From the NCBI GenBank assembly GCA_024762735.1, contig JANTGU010000112.1, positions 1-7,245 on the forward strand: DNA of 7,245 nt, written 5' to 3'. The notes beneath the pieces are model-generated. The model was not told where the DNA came from. It did no database searches and saw nothing but the letters and a program-made list of their open reading frames with translations. This DNA is from Bacteroidales bacterium (GTDB lineage Bacteria > Bacteroidota > Bacteroidia > Bacteroidales > F082). Made by a program: the position numbers and the translations under genes. Below, piece after piece: positions 1-5,501 of the stretch. How positions within the stretch are numbered: position 1 is the first letter of the stretch; each line of letters starts with the position of its first letter.

Positions 1-75
1 AGATGATCCCAAACCTATACCTAAATTGGTATAATACCCTTTTGGAGTTAAGGAAAATTTATCCCTTAAATATTA
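1..75 (-). pseudogene. In-frame continuation of the small gene beyond its TAA stop (partial)
   Basis: Read on the minus strand in the same frame as the 73-306 gene, the bases after TAA 75-73 contain no further stop down to position 1. They encode a Tyr-Leu-Arg-Asp-Lys start, then Lys-Gly-Tyr-Tyr followed by Leu-Gly-Ile-Gly-Leu-Gly. This looks like an amphipathic linker entering a Gly-rich membrane helix. There is no ATG in the stretch, so it could hardly be translated as a separate gene. A single base change (AAA to TAA) would explain the interruption. The rest lies outside the window. Confidence 0.45.
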
Positions 76-306
76 TTCAAATTTAGCAAGGGCTTTCTTA
101 ACATATTTTTTTTCTTTTCCAGGTTTTGATTCTAAATTTAATCGATCCAGTTCCGTTTCAATGGATTGAATTTCCTCTTTTGATAATTCTTTAATTTTCA
201 ATTCAGAAAGTATATGAAGAAACCTGTCATATACCCTATTTTCATTCTTTTTTGTGGTTTCGGTTTTTAAACTCTCAAAAAAGTTATACGCTTTTTGTAT
301 TGTCAT
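73..306 (-). CDS. Small hypothetical protein, probably truncated by an in-frame stop
   Basis: The 77-residue reading frame starts at ATG 306-304 and stops at TAA 75-73. The product is very rich in Lys and Glu and looks almost wholly helical; no signal peptide, membrane segment or catalytic motif is visible. The 5' side looks genuine: an exact TAnnTTTG box (TATTTTTG, 347-340) lies about 34 bases upstream of the ATG. The 3' side does not look like a natural end, because the same frame stays open past the TAA to the window edge and encodes a Gly-rich stretch (see 1-75). I recall longer Bacteroidota proteins in which a charged helical N-terminus like this one leads into a similar Gly-rich membrane segment, but I cannot check that here. 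Base composition is clearly more AT-rich than in the neighbouring genes. The function is unknown. It could be a nonsense-mutated gene, a natural short form or a sequencing error. Confidence 0.6.
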   Translation of the reverse strand: MTIQKAYNFFESLKTETTKKNENRVYDRFLHILSELKIKELSKEEIQSIETELDRLNLESKPGKEKKYVKKALAKFE

Positions 307-339
307 GATTATAATGTTTTATTGGTTAATAGTGCAAAT

Positions 340-347
340 CAAAAATA
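340..347 (-). promoter_or_regulatory. Bacteroidota -7 promoter element upstream of the small gene
   Basis: The minus strand reads TATTTTTG, an exact match to TAnnTTTG. It would place the transcription start near 335-337 and give a leader of about 30 bases before ATG 306. No convincing -33 TTG element is seen at the expected distance. Confidence 0.4.
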
Positions 348-451
348 TTACATTCAAGTAAAAAGTAAGCCCTGTATCGTAATATTAATTACAACCATTT
401 TCTATCAGAGATTATTTTAGCACAAGTAAGCAAAACTAATATGTAAATTTG

Positions 452-1693
452 CTACTCATACAACAAGTACTTTTCACGAATTTTCTTAAAGTTGTTCAAT
501 GCGGGCTGCCACGAGGCTCTGATTTGTTCGGGCGAATCCCCTGCCATGATTTGTCTTCGCAGACTGGCAGTTCCGGCAAGTTTTTCAAAATATGCATTAA
601 AAAAGGTGCTGCTGTCACCGGCTACCTTCCAGGCATCGATTAACCAGGTAAGGTGTAAACCGGCCCTGTTAAACCGGTAGTTGTGTGCAAAGCCACTAAG
701 CGATTGTCCATAACACGTTTTACCCTCCCATTTCGGATGTTTACTTTTTCCCGGGATGCTCCTTGGTGTAAAGGCAAAGTTACCATAACTATGACCTGGA
801 AAGCCATACACCTGAAATGGAAAATCGGTACCCCTTCCTACCGAAACAGAGGTTCCTTCAAAAAGGCAAAGCGAGGGATAGAGATACACTGACTCCCAGT
901 CAGGAAGATTGGGAGAAGGAGCTATGTTTAGTTTCACTATCATGTTATGCCGGTACCCCTTCATTTTTATTACCCTGAGGTCACACGCTACCGAATTATC
1001 CAGCCACCCTTCGCCGTTTACCATCAGGGCATACTCGCCTATCGTCATGCCATACACGATCGGCACAGGATGCATCCCAACAAAAGATTGGTACTTTTCT
1101 TCTAAAACAGGACCATCAACATAAAAACCATTGGGGTTGGGACGGTCGAGCACAATTACTTTTACGCCGTTTTCGGCACATGATTTCATGGCCAGACTCA
1201 TGGTGGAGATGTAGGTGTAAAAACGGGCACCCACATCCTGCAAATCGACGAGCAACACATCCACGTTTGCCAAATCGGCTGCTGTGGGCTTTTTCTTTTT
1301 CCCGTACAACGAAACAAGGGTGATTCCTGAAGACAAGGTGTCACTTTCCACGTTTTCACCGGCATCTTTGGTACCTCGAAAACCATGCTCCGGGGTAAAT
1401 ATTTTTACCAGGTTAACCTGTTTATCAAGCAACACATCCACTAAATACGCACTACCAATCATTGAAGCCTGATTGACCAACACCGCCACACGCTGATGAT
1501 TCACAAGAGGCAAATATTCATCAAACTGCTCCGCTCCCACCCTGATACTATCGTAATCGACCAAAACCGGAGAGGATGTTTGTGCCACCGCCATCCATGG
1601 CATCATCATAGACACCAACAGCAGGAGGAGCTTGTAACGAGTGTTACTTGTTTTAGGATTTACACAAATATCTATTGATATACAATCATTCAT
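452..1693 (-). CDS. namZ: Secreted exo-beta-N-acetylmuramidase, NamZ/DUF1343 (GH171) family
   Basis: The family removes terminal N-acetylmuramic acid from the non-reducing end of peptidoglycan fragments and serves cell-wall turnover and MurNAc recycling. The 413-residue product, counted from ATG 1693, has a signal peptide with a Leu/Met-rich core at about 21-35 and likely cleavage after Ala-Val-Ala (about 37), so it should act in the periplasm or outside the cell. Family motifs run in order: VNQAS (73-77), TPEHGFRG (100-107), VDLQDVGARFYTYIST (149-164), LDRPNPNG (182-189), PIVYGMTIGE (211-220), SPNLP (260-264), a LYPSLCLFEGT block (271-281) and GRGTDFPF (286-293). The PEHG motif is probably in the active site. 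Length is normal for the family. The frame could be extended to TTG 1711, but ATG 1693 is the better start. The Asn-Asp-Cys-rich N-terminus before the basic Arg-Tyr-Lys is unusually long for a signal peptide. No NagZ, MurNAc transporter or etherase gene is nearby. It is divergent from the permease gene. Confidence 0.9.
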   Translation of the reverse strand: MNDCISIDICVNPKTSNTRYKLLLLLVSMMMPWMAVAQTSSPVLVDYDSIRVGAEQFDEYLPLVNHQRVAVLVNQASMIGSAYLVDVLLDKQVNLVKIFTPEHGFRGTKDAGENVESDTLSSGITLVSLYGKKKKPTAADLANVDVLLVDLQDVGARFYTYISTMSLAMKSCAENGVKVIVLDRPNPNGFYVDGPVLEEKYQSFVGMHPVPIVYGMTIGEYALMVNGEGWLDNSVACDLRVIKMKGYRHNMIVKLNIAPSPNLPDWESVYLYPSLCLFEGTSVSVGRGTDFPFQVYGFPGHSYGNFAFTPRSIPGKSKHPKWEGKTCYGQSLSGFAHNYRFNRAGLHLTWLIDAWKVAGDSSTFFNAYFEKLAGTASLRRQIMAGDSPEQIRASWQPALNNFKKIREKYLLYE

Positions 1694-1732
1694 AAAAATC
1701 TGATTTAACAATTAAAGGTACCACAGAACATA

Positions 1733-1740
1733 TATCTTTG
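1733..1740 (+). promoter_or_regulatory. Bacteroidota -7 promoter element for the FtsX permease gene
   Basis: TATCTTTG is an exact match to TAnnTTTG. Transcription would begin near 1743-1746, leaving a leader of about 35 bases to TTG 1779 (about 16 to TTG 1761). No clear -33 TTG is present. Confidence 0.5.
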
Positions 1741-1748
1741 CAAAGAAA
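1741..1748 (-). promoter_or_regulatory. Possible -7 element for namZ
   Basis: The minus strand reads TTTCTTTG, which matches TAnnTTTG except for T in place of A at position 2. It would start transcription near 1735-1738 and give namZ a leader of about 45 bases. It abuts the plus-strand element 1733-1740, and the two share the palindrome CTTTGCAAAG (1736-1745). A weaker alternative on the same strand is TACCTTTA at 1724-1717. Confidence 0.25.
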
Positions 1749-1778
1749 CCTAAACTTTCATTGCAAAACCGCAACACG

Positions 1779-3002
1779 TTGAATTTTGAATACTTTATAG
1801 CACGGCACATGAAATCAGAGAAAGGGAAATCCTTCTCTCAACCGGTTATTAAAATATCCTATATCAGCATCGCCCTGGGGATGACCCTGATGATAGCATC
1901 CATTGCTATCGTGATTGGATTTAAGCATTCCATCAGCAACAAAGTTATTGGTTTTACAGCCAATCTCCAAATAATCCCTTTCGACAACAATCAATCGTTG
2001 GAGGCACCCCCCATGAACATCGACAGGGATTTTATCAAGTTGCTGCCAACCCTGCCCAACGTGAAACACATCCAGTTTACAGCACAAAAAGGCGGGGTAT
2101 TGAAAACAGACAATCAAATTCAGGGCGTGGTGCTAAAAGGCGTGGACAACCAATATGATTGGACCTTTTTAAGAAAAAACCTGGTGGCCGGCACCCTTCC
2201 AAAACTAACGCAAAAAAATGACTACGAAGTTTTGATTTCGAAAATGTTGGCTGACAAGCTAAAGCTGAAGGTGGGTGACAAGGTGCGTGTTTGGTTTGTT
2301 AACAACAACGAGCAGGGCGCCCGGGGCCGAAAATTTACCATCAGCGGAATTTATAATACCGGGCTTGAAAATTTTGACGGGAACCTGATTGTTGGCGATT
2401 TAGATGTGGTAGCAAAACTCAACAACTGGAAACCCGGGGAAGTGGGCAATGTGGAAATCCTGCTTAACAATCCAGACAAAGCAAAAGCCACAGCTGATGC
2501 CATTTACCACGATATTCCATATGATCTAAATATTGTAACGGCCACCGATCTGTACCCTCAAATTTTTAATTGGCTCGACCTGCTCGATATGAATGTTGTG
2601 GTAATATTAGTACTCCTTATTCTCGTGGCAAGCATCACCATGATATCAACACTCCTGATATTGATTATCGAACGCACCTCGATGGTAGGCTTATTGAAAG
2701 CATTGGGAGCTACCAACAAAAGCATAGGCCGCATCTTCCTATTACGCTCTACCTCCATCGTTCTCAAAGGTATGTTATGGGGCAATATCCTGGGACTCAT
2801 TTTTTACTTTGTACAGCTCAATTTTAAAATCTTCAGGTTGGATCCAACCTCCTACTACGTTGACTACGTGCCTGTGGAACTACACCTGCCTCAATTTTTA
2901 CTGCTGAATGCCGGTGTATTCGCCGTCAGCTTACTTATATTAATGATTCCCACCTGGTATATTAACCGGGTTCTGCCCTCCAAGGCCTTACGCTACGAAT
3001 AG
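1779..3002 (+). CDS. LolC/LolE-like ABC transporter permease (FtsX/MacB_PCD family)
   Basis: This is a 407-residue inner-membrane permease of the type that, with a LolD-like ATPase, extracts lipoproteins for delivery to the outer membrane; the exact substrate is inferred. The layout is classical: a short cytoplasmic N-terminus, TM1 (about 27-48), a large periplasmic MacB_PCD domain (about 50-268), TM2 (272-297), TM3 (about 319-347) and TM4 (372-392). Just after TM2 is the conserved ERTSMVGLLKALGATNKSI segment (298-316), which corresponds to the coupling helix contacting the ATPase. The C-terminus ends in the typical Pro-x-x-Ala-Leu-Arg-Tyr-Glu. I chose TTG 1779 because homologues begin Met-Asn-Phe-Glu-Tyr-Phe-Ile-Ala and this frame reads the same from there. 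TTG 1761 adds six residues, and ATG 1827-type downstream starts would remove conserved sequence. No Shine-Dalgarno is visible. No partner ATPase or second permease is in the window, so it probably forms a homodimer or pairs with a distant gene. Confidence 0.88.
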   Translation: MNFEYFIARHMKSEKGKSFSQPVIKISYISIALGMTLMIASIAIVIGFKHSISNKVIGFTANLQIIPFDNNQSLEAPPMNIDRDFIKLLPTLPNVKHIQFTAQKGGVLKTDNQIQGVVLKGVDNQYDWTFLRKNLVAGTLPKLTQKNDYEVLISKMLADKLKLKVGDKVRVWFVNNNEQGARGRKFTISGIYNTGLENFDGNLIVGDLDVVAKLNNWKPGEVGNVEILLNNPDKAKATADAIYHDIPYDLNIVTATDLYPQIFNWLDLLDMNVVVILVLLILVASITMISTLLILIIERTSMVGLLKALGATNKSIGRIFLLRSTSIVLKGMLWGNILGLIFYFVQLNFKIFRLDPTSYYVDYVPVELHLPQFLLLNAGVFAVSLLILMIPTWYINRVLPSKALRYE

Positions 3003-3031
3003 AAAATGACTATCTCATTTTGCAAAAAAGT

Positions 3032-3039
3032 TATCTTTG
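3032..3039 (+). promoter_or_regulatory. Bacteroidota -7 promoter element directly before the SDR gene
   Basis: TATCTTTG matches TAnnTTTG exactly and ends four bases before ATG 3044. The expected transcription start is at about 3042-3046, so the mRNA would be leaderless or nearly so. A second, one-mismatch box (TCATTTTG, 3015-3022) lies 17 bases upstream and could give a short leader instead. Confidence 0.45.
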
Positions 3040-3043
3040 TGGT

Positions 3044-3982
3044 ATGACAGCATCAAAAACAATCCTTGTTACCGGAGCATGTGGCTTCGTGGGTAAGCAC
3101 CTTGTTCAATACCTGTTACAAAACCGGGAGTTTGATAAAATAGTTGTTTGCTGTCGCGACAAGTTGTTGGCGGCATCCCTTTTCCAAAGTAATCCGAGAG
3201 TGGTTTTTACCACGTCTGACCTGATTAATCCCTCAACCTATCAATCCGCGTTTAAAACCTATCAACCTAACTGCATCATTCACCTGGCAGCCATTGCCAG
3301 ATTCAAACAAGGGGAAGAAGATCCTGACAAAACCATAAACACCAATTTTTTTGGTACGATAGGGTTACTCGAACTGGCAAAGCAATTTGAAACTAAGAAA
3401 GTCTTGGTGGCCTCTTCCAATTTGGCAAGAAACCCCAAAGGAGTAACGGGTGTTAGCAAGTATCTTACCGAAGCCTATGTCAAAAAAACAAAGCCCAATC
3501 CCAAAGTAGCCTCTATTCGATTACCCAATGTTATTGATAGTCCCGGGGCTGTTACACTCCTTTTTAAAACCCAAATAGAAAAAGGGTTGCCCATCACCAT
3601 TACCGACAAGCGTATGTCACGAAAATTCGTTACTCCCTCTGAAGCTGCCCGCGACCTGGTATTTGCCATCCAAAACGGAAATCATGGAGATGTTTTTATC
3701 AACAACAAAGCCTCCACCCCCATTGTGGAGCTTGCCGAAAAGATGATTGAGGAATCAGGAAAACAGATACCCATTCAAATGATTGGCGCGCGACCCGGGG
3801 AAAAATTAGAAGAGGAAGACTATCCGGAAAATACTATTGCCGCCACGGATAACAAAAACCTTTTCAAACTTACCGAAGATCAACATTCTGATGCAGATTT
3901 ACAAAAAGCACTTGATTTATTGCGGGGTAAAATCCAGGATAATTTAATGGATAAGATTAAAGCCACCTTTCAATTACCGTGA
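3044..3982 (+). CDS. NAD-dependent epimerase/dehydratase-like protein, extended SDR, CapD/PseB-related
   Basis: The 312-residue cytoplasmic protein has a Rossmann fold with TGACGFVG (10-17) for NAD(P) binding and HLAAIA (80-85). Its C-terminal half matches UDP-GlcNAc 4,6-dehydratases/5-epimerases of the CapD/PseB/FlaA1 type: the SIRLPNVIDSPGAVTLLFK block (157-175), a RKFVTPSEAA segment (193-202) and GARPGEKLEEE (248-258). This suggests a nucleotide-sugar substrate for surface polysaccharide, which is inference. The active site is altered. Where relatives have Ser-Thr-Asp-Lys then Tyr/Met-Gly-Ala-Thr-Lys, this one reads Ala-Ser-Ser-Asn-Leu (123-127) and TGVSK (135-139), so the Asp-Lys pair and the Tyr/Met position are lost while the last Lys is kept. 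The ATG at 3044 is chosen over TTG 3020 because the promoter box lies between them. It follows the permease gene by 41 bases. Reaction and product are unknown. Confidence 0.8.
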   Translation: MTASKTILVTGACGFVGKHLVQYLLQNREFDKIVVCCRDKLLAASLFQSNPRVVFTTSDLINPSTYQSAFKTYQPNCIIHLAAIARFKQGEEDPDKTINTNFFGTIGLLELAKQFETKKVLVASSNLARNPKGVTGVSKYLTEAYVKKTKPNPKVASIRLPNVIDSPGAVTLLFKTQIEKGLPITITDKRMSRKFVTPSEAARDLVFAIQNGNHGDVFINNKASTPIVELAEKMIEESGKQIPIQMIGARPGEKLEEEDYPENTIAATDNKNLFKLTEDQHSDADLQKALDLLRGKIQDNLMDKIKATFQLP

Positions 3983-3992
3983 TATTCTTTAT

Positions 3993-4000
3993 TACTTTTG
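3993..4000 (+). promoter_or_regulatory. Bacteroidota -7 promoter element for the secreted unknown protein
   Basis: TACTTTTG matches TAnnTTTG exactly, 11 bases after the SDR stop. It overlaps the in-frame TTG at 3998, which therefore cannot be the start for transcripts made from this box. Transcription would begin near 4003-4006, about 20 bases before TTG 4025. Confidence 0.45.
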
Positions 4001-4024
4001 CATTTCACCTTTAAAAGCAATCTT

Positions 4025-5296
4025 TTGACAAACAGAATTAAATCATACCTACTGATAGTGTTATTGATGCTCACCTTTTCGGCCCGAGCAACCTACCTGT
4101 TGATTCCCATGGATGACACCCAAACCAACCATCTAAAAAGTTACGGGATTGCATTTTGGGTACTTCAACAAGGGGTTGAAGTTGAATGGCTTTTAAATTA
4201 TAGGGGAGGAAGTTACCTGATACCTTATCATCAATCGTTTGAAAACGAATGTATCGTCCGAAATGTTAGTTTCGAGGTTATTTCAGATGCACAAGCCACC
4301 GCGATTCGCCAGGAAATCGCCCGACCCGACATTAACATGGAAATTGTTAAACTGAATAAAGTGCCCCGCATTGCCGTTTACTCGCCAAAAAATAAACAGC
4401 CCTGGGATGATGCTGTTACCCTGGTGTTAACCTACGCCGAAATTCCGTACGATGTGGTTTATGACGAAGAGGTGTTAAGCGGTGTGTTGCCAACCTACGA
4501 CTGGCTACATTTGCACCACGAAGATTTTACGGGACAGTATGGAAAGTTTTGGGCTCACTATCGAAATTATCCCTGGTACCAGGAAAACGTGCGAGCCGCC
4601 GAGGAGATGGCACATAAGCTGGGTTATCAGAAAGTATCGAAGTTAAAATTGGCAGTGGCTGAGAAAATTAGGGATTTTGTGCTGGGAGGAGGTTACCTTT
4701 TTGCCATGTGCTCGGCAGCCGACAGTTACGATGTAGCACTTGCCGCCCGCAATACCGACATTTGCGACGTGATGTTTGACGGGGATCCCATGGATCCAAA
4801 CGCGCAGCAAAAACTCGACTACTCACCCTGTTTGGCTTTTAAAGACTTTAAGATTGTTACCAGTCCCATGGTTTACGAAATCTCGAACATCGATGTAACC
4901 AGCACCCGCTCCAGAAGCATCAACAAAACCAACGACTATTTTACCTTGTTTGACTTTTCGGCCAAGTGGGATATTATTCCCACCATGCTGACTCAGGATC
5001 ACAAGAAAATAATCAAAGGATTCATGGGGCAGACCACAGCCTTTAACGAAGATGTGATCAAGTCAAACGTGATTATTATGGGAGAGCTGAAATCAGCCAA
5101 CGAGGCACGCTACATCCACGGAGAACTGGGAAAGGGATTTTGGACCTTTTACGGTGGTCACGATCCTGAAGACTACCAACACCTCGTGGGTGACCCTCCC
5201 ACCGATCTGAACCTGCATCCCAATTCAGCAGGCTATCGTCTTATCCTGAACAACGTACTTTTTCCGGCTGCAAAAAAGAAAAAAAGAAAAACCTGA
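4025..5296 (+). CDS. Secreted conserved Bacteroidota protein of unknown function ('asparagine synthetase B' label is not supported)
   Basis: From TTG 4025 the product has 423 residues and a clean signal peptide: basic start, Leu/Ile core (about 8-19) and Ala-Arg-Ala cleavage at 20-22, so it is exported. There is no lipobox Cys. The mature part has a ThuA/class I amidotransferase-like look: a first beta strand YLLIPMDD (24-31), YDWLHLHHEDFTGQYG (158-173), GGGYLFAMCSAADSYD (221-236) with Cys229 at a possible nucleophile elbow, and YGGHDPEDY (376-384) with His379. The C-terminus is strongly basic (Lys-Lys-Lys-Lys-Arg-Lys-Thr). I recall that relatives in this phylum are often named asparagine synthetase B, but it has neither the N-terminal nucleophile Cys nor an SGGxDS pyrophosphatase loop, and an exported ATP-dependent amidotransferase is implausible. 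No ATG precedes the hydrophobic core, hence the TTG choice. The true function is unknown; a hydrolase or sugar-binding role is possible. Confidence 0.8.
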   Translation: MTNRIKSYLLIVLLMLTFSARATYLLIPMDDTQTNHLKSYGIAFWVLQQGVEVEWLLNYRGGSYLIPYHQSFENECIVRNVSFEVISDAQATAIRQEIARPDINMEIVKLNKVPRIAVYSPKNKQPWDDAVTLVLTYAEIPYDVVYDEEVLSGVLPTYDWLHLHHEDFTGQYGKFWAHYRNYPWYQENVRAAEEMAHKLGYQKVSKLKLAVAEKIRDFVLGGGYLFAMCSAADSYDVALAARNTDICDVMFDGDPMDPNAQQKLDYSPCLAFKDFKIVTSPMVYEISNIDVTSTRSRSINKTNDYFTLFDFSAKWDIIPTMLTQDHKKIIKGFMGQTTAFNEDVIKSNVIIMGELKSANEARYIHGELGKGFWTFYGGHDPEDYQHLVGDPPTDLNLHPNSAGYRLILNNVLFPAAKKKKRKT

Positions 5297-5366
5297 GAAA
5301 AGTGGCTGAAGCGTGAATTTATGAATGAGGAAGATAAGAGTTAGGGTGATACACCATCTTTTCTCA
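5294..5366 (+). repeat. Inverted repeat overlapping the stop codon of the secreted protein gene
   Basis: TGAGAAAAG (5294-5302, containing the TGA stop) is perfectly complementary to CTTTTCTCA (5358-5366), and TGG/CCA extend the stem past one bulged T. The loop is about 48 bases. It is followed by A residues rather than T, so it is not an intrinsic terminator for the plus strand; a role in mRNA 3' stability is possible but it may be chance. Confidence 0.25.
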
Positions 5367-5417
5367 AAAAACACTTCCACTTATCAGAGGGAAAAGGTTC
5401 TTTCATTCATCATAAAA

Positions 5418-5458
5418 AAAACCGCGATGCAACGAGCCAGTCGTACCAACGCGGTTTT
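5418..5458. terminator. Likely bidirectional terminator in the convergent junction
   Basis: AAAACCGCG (5418-5426) pairs perfectly with CGCGGTTTT (5450-5458). An inner ACGA/TCGT stem (5432-5435 with 5441-5444) closes a five-base loop. On the minus strand the GC stem is followed by eight T residues (5421-5414 complement), a strong terminator for fumarase. On the plus strand it is followed by TTTT, which could end the 4025-5296 transcript. Confidence 0.65.
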
Positions 5459-5473
5459 GAGGTTTTCAGTTAA

Positions 5474-5489
5474 AGCCTGAAATCAGGCT
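5474..5489 (-). terminator. Small hairpin just after the fumarase stop
   Basis: AGCCTGA (5474-5480) and TCAGGCT (5483-5489) form a compact inverted repeat 12 bases beyond the fumarase stop codon. The T run after it is weak, so it may assist the main terminator at 5418-5458 or protect the transcript 3' end. Confidence 0.3.
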
Positions 5490-5501
5490 ATTGCCTCCCG
5501 G

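Noticed and set aside
73..75. TAA reassigned as a sense codon
   Set aside because: TAA is the natural terminator of the ArsC-like gene here, and all other genes end at ordinary TAG or TGA codons with complete C-termini.
1815..2117. 100-codon open frame antisense to the permease gene
   Set aside because: It lies wholly inside a well supported gene on the other strand and has no recognisable motif or promoter; it is a coding shadow. The same holds for the plus-strand frames inside namZ and fumarase.
3020..3022. TTG 3020 as start of the SDR
   Set aside because: The exact -7 box at 3032-3039 lies downstream of it, ATG 3044 is available, and the Rossmann strand begins right after that ATG.
3998..4000. 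TTG 3998 as start of the secreted protein
   Set aside because: It is the last three bases of the TACTTTTG promoter box, so a transcript from that box would not contain it. The extra nine residues add nothing to the signal peptide.
4784..4798. GGATCC repeated around CATG, looking like a palindromic site
   Set aside because: It is not a true palindrome and is explained by the coding sequence Gly-Asp-Pro-Met-Asp-Pro.
4025..5296. Asparagine synthetase B
   Set aside because: No nucleophile Cys at the N-terminus, no SGGxDS ATP-pyrophosphatase loop, and a clear export signal.
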